Positions 42,573 to 50,701 of a DNA stretch of 50,701 nucleotides are shown piece by piece (position 1 is the first letter of the stretch; the number at the start of each line of letters is the position of its first letter). The stretch spans positions 44,304 to 95,004 of the forward strand of contig NZ_JADGDZ010000004.1 of NCBI RefSeq assembly GCF_016744625.1, read 5' to 3'. The position numbers and the translations under genes are program-made. This DNA comes from Winogradskyella sp. Lineage in GTDB: Bacteria; Bacteroidota; Bacteroidia; Flavobacteriales; Flavobacteriaceae. The notes under the pieces are model-generated. The model was not told the DNA's origin. It ran no database searches and was given only the letters and a program-made list of their open reading frames with translations.

Positions 42573-45140
42573 TTGAGTTTGCTTCTTCGCATTTCAACAT
42601 TAATTAAAGGCCACAAATCACTTTGTAATTATGGGCTGTTGGTTGTATTTGTTTTATCACTTAACTCTTGTAATGTAGTAAAACGTGTTAAAGAAGGTGA
42701 ACACCTCATCACCGAAAACACAATAATAGAAGATGGTAAGAAAAACAATGAAGAACGTGTTAATAATATCGTTATTCAAAAGACTAATTCCGGAATGCGA
42801 GGTTTTTTGAGTCTTCCGCTTCGACTTCATGTTTATAACTTAGCACGACCAAATATAGATTCGATTATAGATGTAAACGTCTTAGCCGATTCTTTAAAAG
42901 TAAAACGAAAAACGGCTTTGCTTTCTAAAAAACAGTTTGATAAACAAATTGAATCTCAACGAAATTTTAATAGTTGGTTAAAACGTACAGGAGAAGCACC
43001 TGTAATTCTCAATGAAGATAAAACCATTAAAACTGCTACCAATCTACGGAAATACTATTATAGTAAAGGTTGGTTTAATAATGAAGTGAGCTATGAAATT
43101 GAAAAGGATAGTAATAAACGTGCCCAAGTGATATATAAAGTCACTAAAAAGAAGCCCTACACTTTAGATTCTATAACACCTATTATTAACAGTCCTGCGA
43201 TAGATTCACTTTATGATACATTTAGCAAATCATCGTTATTAAAAAAAGGAGAACAATACGATGAGCAAAATTTCGAAAACGAACGCGAACGAATAAATAC
43301 TTACTTGCGTAATGCTGGTTTCTATTATTTTGGGCAAGACTATATCCGTTTTGAAACAGATACTATTAATACCGACCACAAAATTAATACGGAATTAAGA
43401 ATTTCTAATCGTACCATAAGAGGGGAAGATTCTACCACTACAATACCTTTTAAAATATATAAAATAAAGGAAGTCAATTTATTTACTGACGATAATTTTG
43501 AGAACCAATTCAAAGCTATTTCGGATACAACAACTTACAAAAATTTCAATCTTTACAGTAAAGAGAATTTGCGATTTAGACCTAAGGCACTTACTGATGC
43601 AGTTTTCATAAATAAAGGAGATACCTATAGTGATTTAGCCAGAAGTAGAACCTCGCGCTATCTTAACGATTTACAAATGTTTAGATATCCAAGAATAGAA
43701 TATCTAGAAAATGAGGCTGACACTACACTCACAGCAAACATCTATCTAGAACCCAAGAAAAAATACGCCTTAAGCTTTGATCCAGAAATCAATCAGAGTA
43801 ATATTCAAACCATTGGGTTTTCCTTTAGTACAGGTTTAAAAATCAGAAATGTTTTTAGAGGTGCAGAAACATTAGAAATTACAGGTATTGCAGCTATTGG
43901 ATCTTCAGAAGGTAGAAATAAAGATGAAAGTGCCTTTTTTGATATTAATGAGTTTGGTGGAAATATTCGATTAACTCTTCCGCGCTTATTTACTCCTTTT
44001 AATACAGATAAGATTATTCCAAAATACATGTCGCCTAGTACTGCTATTAATCTATCAGCGACAAGTCAACAAAATATTGGATTAGATAAACAAACACTCT
44101 CTGGTATTGTAAGTTATAATTGGTTTCCTTCAAAGACAGTTACTAATAATTTAGAGCTTTTTAATGTTCAGTTTGTGAAGAACCTTAATACTAGTAATTA
44201 TTTTGGAGTTTATAGTAATTCCTTTGGAAGATTAAATACCGTTGCTAGAGATCTTAATTATATTGATAGCGATGCTACTTTAGGGTTTCCAAATGAAGCC
44301 AATCAATTTATTAATGACGTTTTATCGGGTAACATAACATCTAGTGACGACGATTTTATAACCGTTAATAATATTGAAGAACGAAAACAACGTTTAACCG
44401 AAAATAATCTTATTTTTTCAACGAGTTTCGATTATAAAAAGGATAAACGCGTAAATATTTTTGATAATGACTTTTCTGTTTTTAAATGGAGAGTAGAATT
44501 AGCAGGGAATTTACTTTCAAATCTCTCTAGAGTTATAGGATCTCCTAAAAATGAAGATGGTAACTATGATGTCTTTGGGGTTACATTTTCGCAATATTTT
44601 AAAACTGAATTGGATTATATTAAGTATGTTGATTTAGGTAGAAATAACGTGTTTGCATTCAGAGCCTATTCTGGTATTGCAATTCCTTATGGAAACTCTA
44701 ATAGCATTCCGTTTGCTGAGAGTTTCTTTGCTGGTGGACCAAATGATAACAGAGCGTGGACTGCCTATAATCTAGGACCAGGAAGCTCAAAAACTACTAA
44801 CGAGTTTAATGAAGCTAACTTTAAAATTCATTTAAGCGCAGAACAGCGCTTTAGTCTATTTGGAGCTTTACGTGGTGCTCTATTTGTTGACGCAGGTAAT
44901 ATTTGGAATGTATTAGACAATGTAGAGGAAGAAGCGGCTACCTTTACTGATTTTAGCTCTTTAAAAGACATTGCGGTTGGATCTGGATTTGGTTTGCGTT
45001 ACGACTTCGACTTTTTTGTATTACGCTTTGATATTGGCTTTAAAACTTACGATCCTTCACAAGACATAGGTAACCGTTGGTTTAAAAACTACAACTTTAG
45101 AAATGCCGTTTATAATATTGGTATTAACTATCCTTTTTAA
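42573..45140 (+). CDS. tamL: TamL, outer-membrane assembly lipoprotein of the BamA/TamA superfamily, TTG start
   Basis: This 855-residue Omp85 protein has a lipoprotein signal (lipobox cysteine C33 in LSLNSC), about three POTRA-like regions (roughly 40-400) and a 16-strand barrel ending YNIGINYPF. The Omp85 block GGPNDNRAWTAYNLGPG and the late FGLRYDFDFFVLRFDIGF strands are clear. TamL replaces TamA in Bacteroidota and works with TamB to insert outer-membrane proteins. No ATG exists between the upstream in-frame stop (42543) and the lipobox, so TTG at 42573 (or TTG 42579) must start translation. It is monocistronic and divergent from the RNA methyltransferase. Confidence 0.88.
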   Translation: MSLLLRISTLIKGHKSLCNYGLLVVFVLSLNSCNVVKRVKEGEHLITENTIIEDGKKNNEERVNNIVIQKTNSGMRGFLSLPLRLHVYNLARPNIDSIIDVNVLADSLKVKRKTALLSKKQFDKQIESQRNFNSWLKRTGEAPVILNEDKTIKTATNLRKYYYSKGWFNNEVSYEIEKDSNKRAQVIYKVTKKKPYTLDSITPIINSPAIDSLYDTFSKSSLLKKGEQYDEQNFENERERINTYLRNAGFYYFGQDYIRFETDTINTDHKINTELRISNRTIRGEDSTTTIPFKIYKIKEVNLFTDDNFENQFKAISDTTTYKNFNLYSKENLRFRPKALTDAVFINKGDTYSDLARSRTSRYLNDLQMFRYPRIEYLENEADTTLTANIYLEPKKKYALSFDPEINQSNIQTIGFSFSTGLKIRNVFRGAETLEITGIAAIGSSEGRNKDESAFFDINEFGGNIRLTLPRLFTPFNTDKIIPKYMSPSTAINLSATSQQNIGLDKQTLSGIVSYNWFPSKTVTNNLELFNVQFVKNLNTSNYFGVYSNSFGRLNTVARDLNYIDSDATLGFPNEANQFINDVLSGNITSSDDDFITVNNIEERKQRLTENNLIFSTSFDYKKDKRVNIFDNDFSVFKWRVELAGNLLSNLSRVIGSPKNEDGNYDVFGVTFSQYFKTELDYIKYVDLGRNNVFAFRAYSGIAIPYGNSNSIPFAESFFAGGPNDNRAWTAYNLGPGSSKTTNEFNEANFKIHLSAEQRFSLFGALRGALFVDAGNIWNVLDNVEEEAATFTDFSSLKDIAVGSGFGLRYDFDFFVLRFDIGFKTYDPSQDIGNRWFKNYNFRNAVYNIGINYPF

Positions 45141-45221
45141 AAGTCTTAATAAGCCTGTTTTAACTATAACGTTTTCGGTATTTTATAGTACCTCATCAGT
45201 AATAAATACTCAAAAATTACG

Positions 45222-45229
45222 TATTTTTG
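45222..45229 (+). promoter_or_regulatory. -7 element of the fba promoter
   Basis: TATTTTTG fits TAnnTTTG and ends 24 bases before the fba start codon. Confidence 0.6.
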
Positions 45230-45253
45230 ACTTCTAATTTTCAATCATAAATT

Positions 45254-46321
45254 ATGAGTCATAATATTAAACCTGGAGTTGCTACAGGAAAAGAAGTTCA
45301 GAATATTTTCAATTACGCTAAAGAAAAAGGCTTTGCCTTACCAGCAGTAAATGTGATTGGTTCTAACACTATAAATGGTGTTTTAGAAACGGCTAAGGCA
45401 TTAAATGCGCCAGTTATTATTCAGTTTTCGAATGGTGGAGCACAATTTAATGCAGGTAAAGGTTTAAGCAACGAAGGTCAGAAAGCAGCAATTGCTGGTT
45501 CTGTTGCTGGTGCAAAACATGTACATGAGATGGCAGAAGCTTATGGCGTACCTGTAATTTTACATACAGACCATTGTGCTAAAAAATTATTGCCTTGGAT
45601 TGATGGTTTATTAGATGCTAGTGAACAACATTTTAAAGAAACAGGAAAGTCACTTTATAGTTCTCACATGATTGATTTATCTGAAGAACCAATCGAAGAG
45701 AACATAGAAATTTGTAAACAATACTTAACTCGTATGAGCAAAATGGGTATGACTTTAGAGATTGAACTTGGAATTACTGGTGGTGAGGAAGATGGTGTTG
45801 ATAATACTGACGTTGATGATTCTAAATTATACACTCAGCCAGAAGAAGTAGCTTATGCATACGAAGAGTTAAGTAAAGTAAGTGATCAGTTTACTATTGC
45901 AGCAGCTTTTGGAAATGTACATGGTGTTTACAAACCCGGAAATGTAAAATTGACTCCAAAAATATTAAAGAATTCTCAAGAACATATTACCGAAAAATAT
46001 GGTGTTGAGCATAATCATATTGATTTTGTATTCCATGGCGGATCTGGTTCTACTGTTGAAGAAATCAGAGAAGGTATTAGCTATGGAGTTATTAAAATGA
46101 ACATCGATACAGACATGCAATATGCTTTTTTAAGTGGTGTTAGAGATTATGTACAAGATAAAAAAGACTATTTACAAGCTCAAATAGGTAATCCTGATGG
46201 TGACGATGTACCTAACAAGAAGTATTACGATCCACGTGTTTGGTTACGTAAAGGTGAAGATGCCTTTGTTGAAAGACTTAAAAAAGCTTTTGAAGACTTA
46301 AATAATGTAGATACATTATAA
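45254..46321 (+). CDS. fbaA: Class II fructose-bisphosphate aldolase
   Basis: The zinc-dependent aldolase splits fructose 1,6-bisphosphate into dihydroxyacetone phosphate and glyceraldehyde 3-phosphate. The 355-residue chain is of the long class IIA (E. coli FbaA) type: ALPAVNVIGSNTINGVLETA at 28-47, the metal-site ILHTDHCAKKLLPWID with D106 and H107, LEIELGITGGEEDGVD, AAFGNVHGVY and VFHGGSGST. A strong terminator follows, so it is transcribed alone. Confidence 0.97.
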   Translation: MSHNIKPGVATGKEVQNIFNYAKEKGFALPAVNVIGSNTINGVLETAKALNAPVIIQFSNGGAQFNAGKGLSNEGQKAAIAGSVAGAKHVHEMAEAYGVPVILHTDHCAKKLLPWIDGLLDASEQHFKETGKSLYSSHMIDLSEEPIEENIEICKQYLTRMSKMGMTLEIELGITGGEEDGVDNTDVDDSKLYTQPEEVAYAYEELSKVSDQFTIAAAFGNVHGVYKPGNVKLTPKILKNSQEHITEKYGVEHNHIDFVFHGGSGSTVEEIREGISYGVIKMNIDTDMQYAFLSGVRDYVQDKKDYLQAQIGNPDGDDVPNKKYYDPRVWLRKGEDAFVERLKKAFEDLNNVDTL

Positions 46322-46341
46322 TATTTATACAACTACTTTTA

Positions 46342-46384
46342 AAACCCATTAAAACTTAATATTAGAGTTTTAATGGGTTTTTAT
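46342..46384 (+). terminator. Strong terminator after fba
   Basis: AAACCCATTAAAACT and AGTTTTAATGGGTTT form a 15-base perfect stem with a nine-base loop and a T run. It starts 20 bases after the stop codon. Confidence 0.92.
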
Positions 46385-46460
46385 TTATATGAAAATTCTA
46401 CTTTCTTATCCTTTTTTTCATTTTTAAGTTTAATAAATAAAGTAGTAATTTTATATGTTT

Positions 46461-46468
46461 TACATTTG
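46461..46468 (+). promoter_or_regulatory. -7 element of the accD promoter
   Basis: TACATTTG matches TAnnTTTG exactly, 76 bases before the accD start codon. This predicts a leader of roughly 70 bases, longer than most in the window. Confidence 0.6.
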
Positions 46469-46544
46469 CAACTAACTACTAACTAAAAATAACGGTTAGC
46501 CACATTTAATGTTTTAATCGCGAATCCAAAAATTATAATCTTAT

Positions 46545-47405
46545 ATGTCAGCTTGGTTTAAAAGAAAAGATAAAGGAATTCAAACCTCAACCGAGGAAAA
46601 GAAAGATACTCCCAAAGGGCTTTGGTACAAATCTCCAACAGGAAAAATAATTGACACCAAAGAACTAGAGCAAAATTTTTATGTGAGTCCGGAAGATGGT
46701 TATCACGTAAGAATTGGAAGTAAAGAATACTTTGAAATTCTATTTGACAATAATACATTTAAAGAGTTAGATGCCAATCTAACTTCAAAAGATCCACTCA
46801 AATTTGAAGACACAAAAAAATATCCAGACCGTTTAAAAGCTGCACAAGCAAAAACAAATCTAAAGGATGCTGTAAGAACAGCTATTGGTAAATCTAACGG
46901 AAAAGATTTAGTGATAGCTTGTATGGATTTTGGTTTTATAGGTGGCTCTATGGGTAGTGTTGTTGGAGAAAAAATCGCAAGAGCAGCAGATTATGCTTTA
47001 AAAAAGAAAACACCTTTTATGATTATTAGTAAGTCTGGTGGAGCACGTATGATGGAAGCTGCATTGTCTTTAATGCAATTAGCGAAGACTTCAGCAAAAT
47101 TGGCGCAATTAGCAGATGCTGGTATTCCTTATATTTCTCTATGCACAGATCCAACAACAGGTGGTACAACAGCTTCATTTGCCATGTTAGGTGACATAAA
47201 CATCTCAGAACCAGGAGCACTTATTGGCTTTGCTGGACCAAGGATTGTAAGAGATACTACTGGTAAGGAATTACCAGAAGGATTCCAAACTTCAGAATTC
47301 TTATTAGAACACGGGTTTTTGGATTTTATAACCCATCGTAAATATTTAAAGGATAAAGTAAACTTGTATATCGATTTGATTACAAACCAACCTTTAAGAG
47401 CATAA
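46545..47405 (+). CDS. accD: Acetyl-CoA carboxylase carboxyltransferase subunit beta, zinc cysteines lost
   Basis: AccD with AccA moves the carboxyl group from biotin to acetyl-CoA, the first step of fatty acid synthesis. The 286-residue product has the crotonase-like core: [56 protein letters not shown] and GFAGPRIV. In E. coli four cysteines near the N-terminus hold zinc; here the matching places in [11 protein letters not shown] and [10 protein letters not shown] read S30, G33, S48 and D51, so this module cannot bind zinc that way. The rest is intact, so the enzyme should be active. Confidence 0.95.
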   Translation: MSAWFKRKDKGIQTSTEEKKDTPKGLWYKSPTGKIIDTKELEQNFYVSPEDGYHVRIGSKEYFEILFDNNTFKELDANLTSKDPLKFEDTKKYPDRLKAAQAKTNLKDAVRTAIGKSNGKDLVIACMDFGFIGGSMGSVVGEKIARAADYALKKKTPFMIISKSGGARMMEAALSLMQLAKTSAKLAQLADAGIPYISLCTDPTTGGTTASFAMLGDINISEPGALIGFAGPRIVRDTTGKELPEGFQTSEFLLEHGFLDFITHRKYLKDKVNLYIDLITNQPLRA

Positions 47406-47410
47406 AAAAA

Positions 47411-47433
47411 AGCGAGCCATTTGGCTCGCTTTC
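47411..47433. terminator. Terminator between accD and the convergent lipoprotein gene
   Basis: AGCGAGCC-ATTT-GGCTCGCT is a GC-rich perfect hairpin right after the accD stop codon. An A run precedes it and a short T run follows, so it may work better for the minus-strand gene. Confidence 0.8.
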
Positions 47434-47460
47434 TCCTCCAATCAACCTTAATTAAAACAA

Positions 47461-48306
47461 CTAATTCAAGGTAATTTCAATTTCTTGTCCATTATTAAAT
47501 GTAAATATGGCTTGGTTATCACATTCGCCTAGACCATAGTCAAAAACACCACCAAAGTTTGTACGTTGTACATCAAAACTTCCACTAACAAAATAAGCAC
47601 AAATTACTTCTCTACGTAATGGTGTTAGCACTTCGTAAGTATGCGTATTTCCATTAACGAAAGTTGCTGTCCAATCTCCTGAAATTTCAAAAACATTATC
47701 GCTAAAAATACCACTACCAAAACCCTCAACCCATTCTCTAATTTTAGTTCCTTCTCTAGACGCTTGTACACCATTTGACCAAATAACTGTTATACTTAAA
47801 TCGTGTGTAAACTGTGGGTTTCCATTTTCATTAGATAGTTCTTTAAGAATAGAACGACTACCAATGACATTTTTGGCATCAAAGTAAAAGTTAACCAAAT
47901 TATAGTTAATCATAATTTGTTGTGCTTCAGAATCTCTGGTATAATCAAACACAATTTGCCCTTTTAACAAATGTCCTCGCACTATACAACCCTCTGACCC
48001 AAAATCTATAGTTACTTGTCTATAACCTTGTTGAGCAACAACAGTAATAGTAACACACTCTGGGATGTCTCTAGCTTGCGGATTTCTGTCTTCAATACCA
48101 GATTCCTCATCTTCATAGACCTCAATAATTATATCGCCTATAACATTATCAACCTGATCAATCTCGGCTGAGCGTTGCACCTCTAAAGTATCTTCTAATG
48201 GATTTTCTGTTTCTGTAGCTTCATCGTTGCTACTACAAGACGTAAAGATTAAACCTAAAACCACAAGGCTTAAAATTCCGTTTTTGAATGCTGTGAAATT
48301 TTTCAT
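47461..48306 (-). CDS. Hypothetical lipoprotein, 281 residues
   Basis: The chain has a lipoprotein signal (MKNFTAFKNGILSLVVLGLIFTSC, lipobox cysteine C24) and an acidic linker (27-80) with VYEDEESGIEDRNPQARD. An all-beta domain of about 200 residues follows, with DFGSEGCIVRGHLLKGQIVF, VNFYFDAKNVIGS, GDWTATFVNGNTHTYEV and the closing FDYGLGECDNQAIFTFNNG. Four cysteines in the mature domain (ITVV-, GSEGC, VICAYF, GLGEC areas) may form disulfides. I recognise it only as a flavobacterial envelope lipoprotein; function unknown. Confidence 0.75.
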   Translation of the reverse strand: MKNFTAFKNGILSLVVLGLIFTSCSSNDEATETENPLEDTLEVQRSAEIDQVDNVIGDIIIEVYEDEESGIEDRNPQARDIPECVTITVVAQQGYRQVTIDFGSEGCIVRGHLLKGQIVFDYTRDSEAQQIMINYNLVNFYFDAKNVIGSRSILKELSNENGNPQFTHDLSITVIWSNGVQASREGTKIREWVEGFGSGIFSDNVFEISGDWTATFVNGNTHTYEVLTPLRREVICAYFVSGSFDVQRTNFGGVFDYGLGECDNQAIFTFNNGQEIEITLN

Positions 48307-48383
48307 GATTACTTTTTTTTATATTGTTAATATACTGTTAAGACCAGCTAACAATAAAAAGGTTTAATCATTGAAAAAGGGAT

Positions 48384-49490
48384 TTATGCTTTTTTGAGAT
48401 AGATTACAAACTTCGTACCAACACCAACCTCACTGTTCACCTCTACTTTACCTCCTAGTGATTCGATATGATTTTTTGTTATAAAAAGACCTATCCCAAT
48501 AGCATCTTTATTGTAATGAAAGGTTTTATACATCTGAAATATCTTATCTCCAAATTTCTCCATATCTATACCTAATCCATTATCTTTTATCTTAAAGATC
48601 ACAAAATCATCCTGAACTTCAGAAGATAATTCAATGATTGGTATTCTTTCATCAGATTTATACTTTATGGCGTTGGTAAGAAAATTGAGCACAATACTAT
48701 CGAGATAAGCCGGAATTGCTTTCACTTTAAGGTTTTCATCAATTTCATTATAAATAATAGCATTAGCATTTTGTGCTAAAGCAATAATATTATACATCGC
48801 CTTTTGTACGTAAGCATATAAATTTAACGCTTCCATTTCTGAAGGATCAATTTCCTTAATCTTAGCTACCTGTGTTAAATGTGATACGGTTTCTTGTAGA
48901 TTCTCAACCGCTATTTTTAATAGCTTATAATTTTCGTTTTGGCATATATTTGAAAAATCTTCCTCTAAAAATTCAGTAATTGTAGCTAGGTTACCTGAGT
49001 GCGACCTTAAATTGTGCGTTACAATATCTGCAAATGATGTTAATCTTTCATTCTGCTCTATCGCAACGTTAAGCATAGTCTTTAACTTATCTTGGTTTTT
49101 TTGTCGGCTGGTAATATCCGTAAATTGCCATATCATGTGTGGTCTCCCTTCTTTAAAATAAACCAACGATACATATATTAACACCCAAATTATAGAACCA
49201 TCTTTATGAAAATAGCGTTGCTTAACACGGTATTTATCGATTTTACCATGAATAAGATTTCCGTATTTTTCTTCATGCACACCAAGATCTTCAATAAACA
49301 CAATATTGTCAATGTCCATATTAAACAGTTCTGACCTCGTATAACCAAATATATCGCAAACACTTTTATTAATCTTTAGCCAGTTCCCATCCATACTAAC
49401 AACAGCTATTCCATTGTAAGTGTTGTTAAAGACACGATCTAAAACATCATAAGCATTTGAAAAATTTTGTTCTGTACGTATGGCTTTCAT
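48384..49490 (-). CDS. PAS-domain sensor histidine kinase, soluble
   Basis: This 368-residue kinase has no membrane helix. A PAS/PAC sensor (about 15-130: NGIAVVSMDGNWLKINKSVC to QFTDITSRQ) is followed by an H-box with H159 in IVTHNLRSHSGNL. The HATPase domain has the N-box LNFLTNAIKYKSDE, G1 DNGLGID and G2 GIGLFIT. The H-box word HNLRS replaces the usual HE[LIF]RTPL, a variant common in Bacteroidota kinases. No response regulator gene is adjacent, so it is an orphan; its signal is presumably cytoplasmic. Confidence 0.9.
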   Translation of the reverse strand: MKAIRTEQNFSNAYDVLDRVFNNTYNGIAVVSMDGNWLKINKSVCDIFGYTRSELFNMDIDNIVFIEDLGVHEEKYGNLIHGKIDKYRVKQRYFHKDGSIIWVLIYVSLVYFKEGRPHMIWQFTDITSRQKNQDKLKTMLNVAIEQNERLTSFADIVTHNLRSHSGNLATITEFLEEDFSNICQNENYKLLKIAVENLQETVSHLTQVAKIKEIDPSEMEALNLYAYVQKAMYNIIALAQNANAIIYNEIDENLKVKAIPAYLDSIVLNFLTNAIKYKSDERIPIIELSSEVQDDFVIFKIKDNGLGIDMEKFGDKIFQMYKTFHYNKDAIGIGLFITKNHIESLGGKVEVNSEVGVGTKFVIYLKKA

Positions 49491-49611
49491 CCATTAAAGT
49501 TTAAAGGATTACATAGCAAAAGCTCTTAATTGGTCAAGGGGAGACTTAATTAAAACATTTAAATACTGATTAAAAGTTACAAAAAAAAAATCACAAATTG
49601 TAAAAAAACGC

Positions 49612-49619
49612 TATATTTG
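49612..49619 (+). promoter_or_regulatory. -7 element of the rpsO promoter
   Basis: TATATTTG matches TAnnTTTG exactly. The start codon is 55 bases downstream, leaving room for the leader hairpins. Confidence 0.68.
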
Positions 49620-49625
49620 CCGCTT

Positions 49626-49665
49626 GAAAGAAAATCTTTCATTGTACATAAAAATCATTTACAAT
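49626..49665 (+). promoter_or_regulatory. rpsO leader with two hairpins
   Basis: GAAAGA-AAA-TCTTTC (49626-49640) and ATTGTA-13-TACAAT (49641-49665) are directly adjacent and end nine bases before the rpsO ATG. S15 controls its own mRNA through leader structures that differ between phyla. That these hairpins are an S15 site is inference. Confidence 0.45.
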
Positions 49666-49674
49666 AATATTAGC

Positions 49675-49944
49675 ATGTATTTAGATCCAAAAGAAAAAGA
49701 AGCCATCTTTAAGAAACACGGTAAAGATGCAAAAGACACAGGTTCTGCAGAAGGACAAATCGCATTGTTCACTTACAGAATTAATTACTTAACTGAACAC
49801 TTAAAAAACAATCGTAAAGACTTTAACACTGAACGTTCGTTAGTGAAATTAGTAGGTAAAAGAAGAAGCTTACTAGATTACTTAACTAAGAAAGATGTTT
49901 TAAGATATCGTGCGATAGTAAAAGAATTAGGATTAAGAAAATAA
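49675..49944 (+). CDS. rpsO: 30S ribosomal protein S15
   Basis: S15 binds the central domain of 16S rRNA early in 30S assembly and forms bridge B4. The 89-residue chain is the normal length, with the helix blocks FKKHGKDAKDTGSAEGQIAL, YLTEHLKNNRKDF and LVKLVGKRRSLLDYL. ATG 49675 gives the family length; the in-frame TTG at 49624 would add a 17-residue extension from the leader. A terminator and about 220 bases separate it from pnp. Confidence 0.97.
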   Translation: MYLDPKEKEAIFKKHGKDAKDTGSAEGQIALFTYRINYLTEHLKNNRKDFNTERSLVKLVGKRRSLLDYLTKKDVLRYRAIVKELGLRK

Positions 49945-49957
49945 TCTCAATAAAAAG

Positions 49958-49982
49958 ACCACGCCTAACAGCGTGGTTTTTT
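49958..49982 (+). terminator. Terminator after rpsO
   Basis: ACCACGC-CTAACA-GCGTGGT is followed by five T. It starts 13 bases beyond the rpsO stop codon, so pnp should need read-through or its own promoter. Confidence 0.88.
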
Positions 49983-50119
49983 GATATATAATAACTCGAT
50001 TTTTGGACGAGTATAAAAACCAAAAATTGAAGAAGCTTAATACAGTTTTTCATTGGTCTCGACTTTAACAGTCACACAACAACTACTACACAACAACACA
50101 GCGACCATTGTTTAACATT

Positions 50120-50147
50120 ATTCTAACGCGCAATAATGCGTTAGAAT
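50120..50147 (+). promoter_or_regulatory. Hairpin in the pnp leader
   Basis: ATTCTAACGC and GCGTTAGAAT pair perfectly over 10 bases with an 8-base loop, ending 17 bases before the pnp start codon. No T run follows, so it is not a terminator. In E. coli a leader hairpin cut by RNase III controls pnp; a similar role here is inference. Confidence 0.6.
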
Positions 50148-50164
50148 TTAGAATTAAAAAATTT

Positions 50165-50701
50165 ATGATTCCAAAGGTATTTAGAGAGGTCATTGACCTT
50201 GGTGATGGTAGAGAAATTTCTATCGAAACCGGAAAATTAGCAAAACAAGCGCATGGTAGCGTTGTGGTGCAATCAGGAAAATGTATGTTATTATGTACAG
50301 TAGTTTCCAATTACGAACAAAAAGATCTTGGTTTTCTGCCATTAACAGTAGATTACAGAGAAAAATTTGCTGCTGCAGGTCGTTATCCTGGTGGTTTCTT
50401 TAAAAGAGAAGCAAGACCAAGTGACGGTGAAGTCTTAACAATGCGTTTAGTTGACAGAGTTTTACGTCCATTATTCCCAAAAGATTATACCGCAGAAACA
50501 CAAGTGATGATTCAATTAATGTCTCATGACGATGATGTTATGCCAGATGCAATGGCAGGATTAGCTGCTTCTGCTGCTATTCAATTATCAGATTTCCCTT
50601 TTGAATGTGCTATCTCTGAAGCTAGAGTTGGTCGTGTAAATGGTGAATTTGTAATCAACCCAACACGTGCTCAATTAGCAGAATCTGATTTAGATATGAT
50701 G
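50165..50701 (+). CDS. pnp: Polynucleotide phosphorylase, N-terminal part
   Basis: PNPase degrades RNA 3' to 5' with phosphate and can add tails. The first 179 residues are visible before the window ends. They cover most of the first RNase PH domain: [60 protein letters not shown] and [11 protein letters not shown], the FFRR-like RNA-binding loop reading FFKR. ATG 50165 follows the leader hairpin. The order rpsO-pnp is the same as in E. coli. Confidence 0.95.
   Translation, partial: MIPKVFREVIDLGDGREISIETGKLAKQAHGSVVVQSGKCMLLCTVVSNYEQKDLGFLPLTVDYREKFAAAGRYPGGFFKREARPSDGEVLTMRLVDRVLRPLFPKDYTAETQVMIQLMSHDDDVMPDAMAGLAASAAIQLSDFPFECAISEARVGRVNGEFVINPTRAQLAESDLDMM

Noticed and set aside
49624..49674. 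N-terminal extension of S15 from a TTG
   Set aside because: It would give an unusual 106-residue S15 and covers the leader hairpins. ATG 49675 gives the normal length.

Overview
This AT-rich window looks like chromosomal DNA from a marine member of the Flavobacteriaceae (Bacteroidota). The signs are three predicted type IX secretion (T9SS) cargo proteins with C-terminal sorting domains, the T9SS components Plug and PorT, a TamL-type outer-membrane assembly lipoprotein, a complete Na+-pumping NADH:quinone reductase operon, promoters with the TAnnTTTG -7 element typical of the phylum, and almost no Shine-Dalgarno sequences. The genus cannot be fixed by reading alone. Most genes are housekeeping. 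I saw no tRNA, rRNA, CRISPR array, insertion sequence or prophage.

Layout. 1-5.5 kb: the 5' part of an ankyrin-repeat gene, gpmI, a small HAD hydrolase, a CoA-transferase/acetyl-CoA hydrolase, map and a methyltransferase. 5.6-21.9 kb, nearly all on the minus strand: the nqrABCDEF operon, and further along the same strand a small Nqr-linked protein gene and apbE, the flavin transferase that NqrB and NqrC need. Between nqrF and these last two genes lies about 8.8 kb of accessory DNA: a cupin lipoprotein, a DUF4846-type protein, and two related T9SS cargo genes of 1593 and 647 residues with strong internal and mutual repetition. 22-29.8 kb: T9SS Plug, a PLP decarboxylase, apaG, a permuted papain-like protein, pruA and a secreted lipase-like T9SS cargo. 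29.9-33.3 kb: a divergent module of Omp28-type thioredoxin-motif lipoprotein, TlpA-like thioredoxin and DUF6029-type barrel. 33.3-40.2 kb: rsmG, a fatty acid desaturase, an aspartate-type aminotransferase, two tiny membrane proteins, and trkH-trkA. 40.3-50.7 kb: menG-porT, a TrmH-family methyltransferase, tamL, fba, accD, a lipoprotein, a PAS histidine kinase, rpsO and the start of pnp.

How the parts fit. Na+-NQR with its flavin transferase makes the sodium gradient, and Trk brings in potassium. Plug, PorT and TamL build or serve the outer-membrane secretion machinery that would export the three cargo proteins. The Omp28/TlpA/DUF6029 group looks like an uncharacterised envelope thiol-redox system: two thioredoxin-motif proteins beside a barrel whose mature chain has only two cysteines, spaced C-x4-C. 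Other points of note are parallel loss of zinc-ribbon cysteines in AccD and in the methyltransferase after map, a REP-like palindrome inside the nqr operon, candidate RNA structures ahead of rpsO and pnp, a TTG-initiated tamL, and two uncharacterised proteins that look like cysteine hydrolases.
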